A stretch of 49,899 nt of DNA from UBA6136 sp964344495 (GTDB lineage: Bacteria > Pseudomonadota > Gammaproteobacteria > Methylococcales > Methylococcaceae): assembly GCA_964344495.1 (NCBI GenBank), contig CAYFNI010000002.1, forward strand, positions 1-49,899. Direction: 5' to 3'. Positions within the stretch are counted from its first letter, which is position 1, and the number at the start of each line of letters is the position of its first letter. The notes under the pieces are model-generated. The model saw only the letters and a list, made by a program, of their open reading frames with translations. It did no database searches and had not been told where the DNA came from. The position numbers and the translations under genes were made by a program. Below, piece by piece: positions 44,038 to 49,899 of the stretch.

Positions 44038-45153
44038 TCAGGCAGCGGCCTGCGGCTCGCTCGGCGCGGCGCGGCCGAGGTAGTCCTCCCACTTCTGCAC
44101 GGTCAGTTTCTGCAGCAGCGGCACCACCGGGTTAAGCTCGATCGGCGGCGCATCCCAATGCTCCTCGTAGCCGATCTGCTCCGCTTCCAGCGCCACGCCG
44201 TCCTCGGCCAGCAACGGCTTGAACAACAGCGGTACGGATGCATTCAGCACAATCTGCGTCAGCCATTTTGGCGCATTCATGGCAATCAGCGGAATCTTGA
44301 CGCTGTCGAAGTAGAAGACGAAAAACACCCGCGTGGTTTTTTCATCGATGGGCAACAGGAAACACCAGTGCTTGATGCTGTCGCCGGTGTTCGACCACTG
44401 GTACGGGTATTCGTAACAAATTTCGATGGAGCGGGTGTTGACCCGCTTGCGATTGACGAAGAAGCGGGAGAATTTGCCTTCCGCCATGTACGTGTCATAG
44501 GTCAGGTAAACGCGGTTGTCGTCCGCCTCGTAATGGGTGAGCTTGGCATCGACGAATGGCTGGTATTTGCGATGCAGAAAGGCGTGGGCAAAATCGCAGA
44601 TATTATCGATCACCATGGAGTGGTGGGTTTTCCAGGTGTAGTCGACGGTAAAACCGGCCCACGGGTTATCGCTCATCAGCTCCGGGATTACGGGAATCGA
44701 GCAGGCCTGTGCCTGCTCGGCGTCGCCCGGAAAAATCCACACCAGTCCATAACGCACTTCGAGCGGGAAGGTGCGCAGACGGCTTTTGATCAGCGGCTTG
44801 CCGAAACTGTCATGGGAGTAATCCGTCAGCCAACCTTCCCGGTTGAATGACCACCCATGGTAGGCACAGCGGAGTTGGCACTTGTCGACTGCGCCATGGG
44901 TCAACTTCAAATGACGGTGCGGACAGCGATTCTGCACGGCCGACAGGACACCATCCTCGCCGCGAAAGATCGCAATGGAGAGCCCCCAGAACACCACCTC
45001 CTTGACCTCCCCTTTCTTGATGGCGCGGTCATATTCGACCGCGTACCAGCGATTCGGGTCCAGACCCGAGGCGCGGACCTTCTGCCGGGTACTGCGCGCA
45101 CTCTCGAAGGTGGGCGGCGGGGTTTCCTGAATATCGCTCAAGGTATTCCTCAT
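44038..45153 (-). CDS. Rieske non-heme iron oxygenase, SdmA-like (sterol C-4 demethylation candidate)
   Basis: This 371-residue ring-hydroxylase alpha-type protein binds a Rieske [2Fe-2S] cluster through Cys77-x-His79 and Cys96-x2-His99 (RCPHRHL and CAYHGW). The mononuclear iron motif is Asp187/His190/His194 (NICDFAHAFLH). GGAGA precedes the ATG. It lies 60 bases after an NAD(P)-dependent dehydrogenase and near a divergent DHCR24-like gene. In Methylococcus capsulatus a Rieske enzyme of this type (SdmA) oxidises a sterol C-4 methyl group to a carboxylate. That role is the best inference here. Other isoprenoid or aromatic substrates are possible. Confidence 0.8.
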   Translation of the reverse strand: MRNTLSDIQETPPPTFESARSTRQKVRASGLDPNRWYAVEYDRAIKKGEVKEVVFWGLSIAIFRGEDGVLSAVQNRCPHRHLKLTHGAVDKCQLRCAYHGWSFNREGWLTDYSHDSFGKPLIKSRLRTFPLEVRYGLVWIFPGDAEQAQACSIPVIPELMSDNPWAGFTVDYTWKTHHSMVIDNICDFAHAFLHRKYQPFVDAKLTHYEADDNRVYLTYDTYMAEGKFSRFFVNRKRVNTRSIEICYEYPYQWSNTGDSIKHWCFLLPIDEKTTRVFFVFYFDSVKIPLIAMNAPKWLTQIVLNASVPLLFKPLLAEDGVALEAEQIGYEEHWDAPPIELNPVVPLLQKLTVQKWEDYLGRAAPSEPQAAA

Positions 45154-45213
45154 GGGAGGGAATCTCCGTAACTAAAGAATTGACATGAAAAGGGCCGGAG
45201 CACGCGGCCCGGA

Positions 45214-46227
45214 TCAACGCGGCCGGATCACGCCGCGACGCACAAAATCATCATAGGCGTCCTGAATCGCCTGCTTGAGCGGCGTCGGGTGGAATCCCAG
45301 CTCGGCGGCGGCTTTGCCGTGATCGGCACGACGCTTCATCGACAAGAGCCGGACGGCGGCGGGCGTGAAGCGCCGCGGCCGGTTGGGAAACAGACGGAAC
45401 CAGGTCTTGTCCGCCACCTCGGCGATCGCCGCCATCACCGGCGGGGCCAGCCGCAGGCGGGGCTTTGGCCGGCCAGTGACTTCTGCAAACAGATCCAGCA
45501 AGCCGTCGACCGTGGAATAGGCGGTGCTGATGATGTACTTCTGGCCGGAGCGTCCCTTCCGCATCGCCAGCACATGACCCTCGGCAATGTCATGCGTGGA
45601 GACAAACTCGAATCCGCCCGGAATATAGGCACGGAGGCGGCCGTGGGCGAAATCGATCAACACTCGACCGATCCGGGAGGGCGCATAGTCATGCGGCCCG
45701 ACAATGGCGCAAGAGGTCGCCACCACTACGTTCAGGCCATCGGCATGGGCTCGCAGGCAGTGATGCTCGACCAGATGCTTGGTGAAGCCGTAGGGAAGAT
45801 GGCGCTCGAAGGGATAGAACGGCATGCCCTCGTGACTGGGCTGATCGGGTTCGTAACCGGTTGCGCTCAGGGAGCCGGACACCACAACCTTCTCCACGCC
45901 ATGCGCCAGAGCAGCATCCAGAATGTGTCGGGTGCCCAGCACATTGGTGTCGAACACCTCCCGCTTGTGCGCGGCATCCCCTTCGATGGTGGACACCAGG
46001 GCCGCACAATGATAGACCCGCTGGCAACCCTTGACCGCCTCGAACACGGCCGTCCGGTCGCGCAGGTCGCCGTAGGCACGCTCGACCGCCAACCCGTCCA
46101 GGGCACCATTGTCACGGCCCGGACGCACCAGCACCCGCACGGATTCGCCCTCATCCAGCAGGCGCCGGACCAGATTCGCGCCGAGATGACCGGTGGCGCC
46201 CGTGACCAGCGTGTGGCCTGCCGTCAT
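45214..46227 (-). CDS. 3-beta-hydroxysteroid dehydrogenase/NSDHL-like epimerase, SdmB-like
   Basis: This 337-residue extended short-chain dehydrogenase has the NAD(P) motif TGATGHLG at residues 9-16 and the catalytic Tyr146-x3-Lys150 (YGFTK) with Ser in SGSLSATGY. The region after residue 165 resembles 3-beta-HSD/sterol-4-carboxylate decarboxylases. SdmB in Methylococcus capsulatus works with SdmA to decarboxylate C-4 and handle the 3-keto group. Here it directly precedes the Rieske gene on the same strand and probably forms an operon. The start at 46227 fits the Rossmann fold. Sequence alone cannot exclude a dihydroflavonol-reductase-like substrate. Confidence 0.8.
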   Translation of the reverse strand: MTAGHTLVTGATGHLGANLVRRLLDEGESVRVLVRPGRDNGALDGLAVERAYGDLRDRTAVFEAVKGCQRVYHCAALVSTIEGDAAHKREVFDTNVLGTRHILDAALAHGVEKVVVSGSLSATGYEPDQPSHEGMPFYPFERHLPYGFTKHLVEHHCLRAHADGLNVVVATSCAIVGPHDYAPSRIGRVLIDFAHGRLRAYIPGGFEFVSTHDIAEGHVLAMRKGRSGQKYIISTAYSTVDGLLDLFAEVTGRPKPRLRLAPPVMAAIAEVADKTWFRLFPNRPRRFTPAAVRLLSMKRRADHGKAAAELGFHPTPLKQAIQDAYDDFVRRGVIRPR

Positions 46228-46361
46228 GAAAAGCGTGGGAGTTGTCGCATAGGTCGCGAATGTTACCATGTGGAATCGGCGGGTACGATTACGCCAGGTC
46301 AGATCCTCGCACGCTCACCCCTCGGCCCGCCTCCTCCGACGCCACCCTGGAACCTTTGAAG

Positions 46362-47963
46362 ATGAGTGAAGCCCCCAACAAAGCCGGCCAGTTGTTCGAG
46401 TACATTCTGACGCACCACCGCGGCCTGTTTGCAACCGTGATTCTGCTGCCGATTTCGTGTGTCTACAGCGTCTTCGTATACCTGCGCAACCATGTCCTGT
46501 TTCGTCTGCGCTCGGCCCCGGCCCGGCATGAACAGCGGGTTCAGGAGGTGATTCGGCAAATCAAGGAGTGGCAACAGGACGGCGCCCGGCAGCAATTGTG
46601 TACGGCCCGCTCGGGCTGGCAGGCGATGAGTGAAATGGTGCCCAAGTACAAACTGTCGCGGCGCAATATCCGCATCGGCCTGTACGACATTCTTGAGATC
46701 GACGAAACCCGCCAGACCGTCAAGGTCGAGCCCTTGGCCAGCATGGGACAGATTTCGCGTAGCCTGATCGCCAAGGGCTGGATTCTGCCGGTCGTGCCGG
46801 AACTCGACGACCTCACCGTCGGCGGCCTGATCATGGGCTTCGGCGTCGAAACCAGCAGCCACAAATACGGCTTGTTCCAGTACATCTGCGAATCTTTCGA
46901 CATCGTCACCGCCGAGGGTACGCTGCTGCATTGCAGCGCCACGGAAAACAGCGAACTGTTCCATTTGATCCCCTGGAGCCATGGCACGCTTGGTTTTCTG
47001 GTTGCGGCAGAACTGAAGATGATCCCGGCCAAAAAATATGTCAGGGTCGAATACCAGCCAGTCTTTTCGCTGGACGAGATCTGTACCGTCTTTGACCGCG
47101 AGTGCCGCGACACTGAAGGCAACGCATTTGTCGAAGCCCTGACCTACAGCCGCGACACCGGCGTCATCATGACCGGCAACCTGACCGACACCCCAGGCGC
47201 TGATGGCCCCATCAACCCTATCGGCCGCTGGTACCAGCCGTGGTTCTACAAGCATGTGGAAGGGCTGCTTGAGCGCCGACAGAAAACGGTCGAATACCTG
47301 CCCCTGCGCGATTACCTGCACCGCCACACACGCAGCTATTTTTGGGCGATGGAGGAAATCATCACGTTCGGCAATCACCCCCTGTTCCGCTGGCTACTGG
47401 GCTGGGCCCTGCCCCCGCGTATCGAACTGCTGAAATACACCGAAACAGAAACCACCCGCCGACTGCGGGAAAAACACCACGTCGTGCAAGACATGCTGAT
47501 GCCGATGGCCTGTCTGAAGGAGTCACTTGCCTATTTTGATGACCATTTCGACCTCTACCCGCTCTGGCTGTCACCGATGGCCGTCTTCGACAACCCTCAG
47601 CATCTGGGCCTGATTCACCCCTATCGGACGCCAGATGGCCGCATTGATGAACTATATGTCGATATCGGCGCCTATGGGACACCGCGCAAGACAGGCTTCG
47701 ACGGACGCACGGCCCTGCCGGATCTGGAGCGGTTTGTGATCGAACATCAGGGCTATCAGGCGCTGTACGCCAAGACCCTGTTGTCGGAAGAAGACTTCCG
47801 CCGCATGTTCGACCACAGCGCCTATGACCAACTGCGCGCCTCTATGCCCTACTGCCAACAGGCCTTCGGACAGATTTATGACAAGGTGTCATCGCGTGGC
47901 CGCATTTCGCCCGTTGAAATGCGCAAGCTCAAGGTGAAGGACACGGCCCGCGCGCCCCAGTAA
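46362..47963 (+). CDS. Delta-24 sterol reductase-like FAD protein (DHCR24 family)
   Basis: This 533-residue protein closely resembles animal DHCR24 (516 residues), which reduces the C-24(25) double bond of sterols using FAD and NADPH. One N-terminal membrane helix spans about residues 21-41. The FAD-binding PCMH-type domain shows ELDDLTVGGLIMG at 147-159, SSHKYGLFQ at 165-173 and GTLGFLVAAE at 208-217, all almost the same as in vertebrate enzymes. Later HRHTRSYFW, HHVVQDMLMPM and LYVDIGAYG also match. ATG 46362 is chosen over 46242. The gene is divergent from the SdmB-like gene, 134 bases apart. Confidence 0.9.
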   Translation: MSEAPNKAGQLFEYILTHHRGLFATVILLPISCVYSVFVYLRNHVLFRLRSAPARHEQRVQEVIRQIKEWQQDGARQQLCTARSGWQAMSEMVPKYKLSRRNIRIGLYDILEIDETRQTVKVEPLASMGQISRSLIAKGWILPVVPELDDLTVGGLIMGFGVETSSHKYGLFQYICESFDIVTAEGTLLHCSATENSELFHLIPWSHGTLGFLVAAELKMIPAKKYVRVEYQPVFSLDEICTVFDRECRDTEGNAFVEALTYSRDTGVIMTGNLTDTPGADGPINPIGRWYQPWFYKHVEGLLERRQKTVEYLPLRDYLHRHTRSYFWAMEEIITFGNHPLFRWLLGWALPPRIELLKYTETETTRRLREKHHVVQDMLMPMACLKESLAYFDDHFDLYPLWLSPMAVFDNPQHLGLIHPYRTPDGRIDELYVDIGAYGTPRKTGFDGRTALPDLERFVIEHQGYQALYAKTLLSEEDFRRMFDHSAYDQLRASMPYCQQAFGQIYDKVSSRGRISPVEMRKLKVKDTARAPQ

Positions 47964-47985
47964 TTTGGTTAACGGCCGACGGGCG

Positions 47986-49695
47986 TCATAACTGCGGCTG
48001 AATTTCGTCCAGCGCGTCATTAACGGTCTTGACCTCAAGACCGCTGGCCTTGATGGCAGCAAAATGGGCATCCAGTTGCTCCGGCGTGGTATTCCACAAG
48101 CCCGCGACAGCCGTATCCGGGTTGACCGCGTGGTACACCAGAACCAGCCAGGCCTTGTAGTCCCGAGCCTCGTTCAACCAGCCGACAATCTCGTCCAGCG
48201 TGGTCGATAAAACGATATTCTGGACCTTGATATTGTAGGGATCGAAATTATCTTTGCTGTTAAACCCGACATTCACGGACCGGTGAGACCGATAATACTG
48301 TTTGGCCAGTTTGATCACGTCAGTGTTATAGGCCCCGAAAGGTGAGGCAAAATTGGCTGGCGGTCGCCCAAACCAACTGAACAAATCAAAACTGGACTGA
48401 CGCAGTTCCACATCAATTTGCGTAGCCGTCAAATGCGCCAGCACCGGGTGCGTCACCGTATGCGAGGCAATTTCATGCCCCGCGACCATGAAATCCCCCA
48501 TCATCTGCTGCGTCATGTAATAGGCATCCTGTAGATAACCGGTCAACAGGTATTGTGTGGTAGGCAAATTATATTTCTGCATGATCGGCAAACCATATTG
48601 ATGAACCGATCGCAGCGCATCGTCAAACGTCAGACTGACCAGCGACCGACTGAAACCGGCCGGCGTATAAGCCACAAGCCGGTAATCATCGGTATCCAGA
48701 TACCCCACCTTGAACAGCGAGTGATATACATCCACAGACACTGTTCCGGCCGGCAAAACGAATTGCTGATAAAAATAATTCCAGTCCAGACTCCTGTAGG
48801 CGCTGCCCACGTATAGCCAGCGCTCACTGCCATCCTCAAGGGTGACGTGCGCATAGACCTCGGTATCAACATTCGAACGATAATAATCCGAAAACTCGTA
48901 CAGTTTTCCACTTGCGGCCGGCTGTGCAGGATGCGACCAATAGGCATCGCCGCTGTTATAACTATTGATTTGAGCCCGAACAGCTCGATATCCGGTATGT
49001 CCCTCGGCGAGATAACTGAACTGAGCCTGATGCTTGCCGGCGGTATTGGTCTTCCAGCCTGCATCGGGCAAGGCGGGATTGGCGGGTGAAACGACCTCCA
49101 GCGTCGAGTTTGGAATCAATTCCCCGCCGACCGCCGGCACCTCAGGGGAAGGGGGAACGCCGGCCACCAGACTGACGTCATCCAACTGCAAGGTCCCCAC
49201 ACCGTTAACAATATGCAGAATCGTCAGACTAACTGCGTCAGCAGGTGTTTGGACCGAGACACTGAGGGGCGCCCATTCGGTACTTTTCGGCGCACTGCCC
49301 AGCCAACGATAACTGTACAGGCCGTTGGCATCCATGAACCGGGCTAAAACCTCGGTTGTCATGGATGACTTATAGTAATCCTGAAAGGTATAAGACGAAT
49401 TTGGCTGCACCTCGACCGGATTAAAATACCATTTTGCGTCGCCGTTGACATACTTCGTCGTCGATACATAGAGACTGCGTGTACCGGTTCGTGCAGCACC
49501 TGTTTTATAGGTCATCGTTGTGGTGTTGGATCCCCATTTGTCAGCGACCCAACCCAACGGTTGTTTCAGATTACCCGTCTGCGCCGTTTCCGCAGAGGGA
49601 TTTTGGATAAGATTGACGGTCTCTGCATCCGCCTCCGTCAGATATGACCCCGTTAAAATAAAACCATATAGCGCAGCGAAAATCGTAGACCGCAT
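47986..49695 (-). CDS. Secreted polysaccharide deacetylase with tandem binding-like modules
   Basis: This 569-residue exported protein has a signal peptide at residues 1-25. Two tandem homologous modules of about 150 residues follow, each with LI-x-N, GDA-x-W, a DYY-x-S segment and TEV-x-A, resembling CBM4/9-type beta-sandwiches. The C-terminal NodB-type deacetylase domain has LTFDDA, HEIASHTVTHP (metal site), SPFGAYN and LVLVYHA. It would remove acetyl or similar groups from an extracellular or envelope polysaccharide. The gene is visibly lower in GC than its neighbours, which suggests acquisition. GAGAG precedes ATG 49695. A longer frame from 49788 is less likely. Confidence 0.85.
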   Translation of the reverse strand: MRSTIFAALYGFILTGSYLTEADAETVNLIQNPSAETAQTGNLKQPLGWVADKWGSNTTTMTYKTGAARTGTRSLYVSTTKYVNGDAKWYFNPVEVQPNSSYTFQDYYKSSMTTEVLARFMDANGLYSYRWLGSAPKSTEWAPLSVSVQTPADAVSLTILHIVNGVGTLQLDDVSLVAGVPPSPEVPAVGGELIPNSTLEVVSPANPALPDAGWKTNTAGKHQAQFSYLAEGHTGYRAVRAQINSYNSGDAYWSHPAQPAASGKLYEFSDYYRSNVDTEVYAHVTLEDGSERWLYVGSAYRSLDWNYFYQQFVLPAGTVSVDVYHSLFKVGYLDTDDYRLVAYTPAGFSRSLVSLTFDDALRSVHQYGLPIMQKYNLPTTQYLLTGYLQDAYYMTQQMMGDFMVAGHEIASHTVTHPVLAHLTATQIDVELRQSSFDLFSWFGRPPANFASPFGAYNTDVIKLAKQYYRSHRSVNVGFNSKDNFDPYNIKVQNIVLSTTLDEIVGWLNEARDYKAWLVLVYHAVNPDTAVAGLWNTTPEQLDAHFAAIKASGLEVKTVNDALDEIQPQL

Positions 49696-49817
49696 AATCT
49701 CTCTACCTTGAATCAGCCTTTCAGAAATACCCCTGAACAAGTTGGGCCTGCCCAGCGAAGTCACACTATCAAGGGCATGAGCGCACATGCAGGCGCCTGA
49801 TTACTTAAGTAGAGCTA

Positions 49818-49854
49818 CATGAGCAAAGACTCTCATGCTCTGAGGGAGAGAGTC
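49818..49854 (-). promoter_or_regulatory. Structured 5' leader with overlapping hairpins
   Basis: CATGAG (49818-49823) pairs with CTCATG (49832-49837), and GACTCTC (49828-49834) pairs with GAGAGTC (49848-49854). The arms overlap, so only one can form at a time. It lies 123 bases upstream of the deacetylase start. I recognise no known riboswitch class. Confidence 0.4.
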
Positions 49855-49867
49855 ATGGCGGTAAGGA

Positions 49868-49888
49868 TAAAACCCGGGGACACCGGGT
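49868..49888 (-). terminator. Possible terminator of an upstream gene outside the window
   Basis: Read on the minus strand, ACCCGG pairs with CCGGGT around a 5-base loop and is followed by TTTTAT. It would end a minus-strand gene lying beyond the right edge and isolate the deacetylase transcript. Confidence 0.5.
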
Positions 49889-49899
49889 AGGGCCGGGGG

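Noticed and set aside
46299..47378. A 359-codon open frame on the minus strand
   Set aside because: It is antisense to the DHCR24-like gene, whose conserved motifs are decisive.
49789..49899. Known riboswitch, such as a c-di-GMP type, upstream of the deacetylase
   Set aside because: I compared the leader by eye with the conserved core of GEMM-type RNAs and saw no match. Only simple hairpins are supported.
1..49899. CRISPR arrays, tRNA or rRNA genes, transposases
   Set aside because: No regularly spaced repeats, no tRNA-like cloverleaf ending and no transposase-like protein were seen on either strand.

Overview
This window looks like a piece of a high-GC (by eye about 60-65%) gammaproteobacterial chromosome. 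The evidence is a set of gene neighbourhoods typical of that class: aroK-aroB-hemE, yggS-proC-yggT-yggU divergent from pilT-pilU, nagZ with an S-methyl-thioinosine phosphorylase, yffB-like gene-dapE, xseB-ispA-dxs, rppH next to a HAD phosphatase, and a bfr/bfd iron-storage group. Genes are tightly packed with many 1-14 base overlaps, and no stretch above 300 bases lacks a gene. I saw no tRNA, rRNA, CRISPR array or insertion sequence. Two runs of ten Ns (825-834 and 40635-40644) are scaffold gaps. The second cuts an ABC-F gene and cannot have its true length.

Layout. 1-3.8 kb: the tail of an unknown gene, a secreted protein, a small membrane protein split by a gap, a YidB/OmpA-domain envelope protein and glyoxalase II. 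4-9.5 kb: a cationic amino acid permease, hemE, aroB-aroK and a radical SAM protein. 9.6-14.6 kb: a lipoprotein parvulin, bolA, a YciI protein and yciB on the minus strand, then a DUF1244 gene and nagZ-hpt-MTI phosphorylase on the plus strand. 14.6-17.2 kb: an accessory patch with a GbpA-like AA10 polysaccharide monooxygenase and a divergent soxY/soxZ pair. 17.3-30.4 kb: housekeeping genes (trmB, ygg cluster, pilTU, dapE, sulfurtransferase, xseB-ispA-dxs, apt, cpdA). 30.4-41.8 kb: rppH, HAD phosphatase, TusA-like protein, parC, an outer-membrane barrel, glpK, a patatin lipoprotein, a universal stress protein, membrane proteins and an ABC-F ATPase. 42-44 kb: bacterioferritin alpha-like, bfd, bacterioferritin beta-like, and a YqiA-type esterase.

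The most striking part is 44.0-48.0 kb. A Rieske oxygenase and an NAD(P)-dependent 3-beta-hydroxysteroid dehydrogenase/epimerase lie in tandem on the minus strand. Divergent from them is a protein that reads almost like animal DHCR24 (delta-24 sterol reductase). This matches the bacterial SdmA/SdmB route for removing sterol C-4 methyl groups known from Methylococcus, joined to side-chain reduction. It suggests a sterol-making or sterol-modifying bacterium, possibly an aerobic methanotroph of the Methylococcales. Squalene epoxidase, oxidosqualene cyclase and CYP51 are not in the window. The dxs and ispA genes at 26-29 kb would supply the farnesyl diphosphate. The window ends with a lower-GC secreted polysaccharide deacetylase that has two tandem carbohydrate-binding-like modules and a structured 5' leader.
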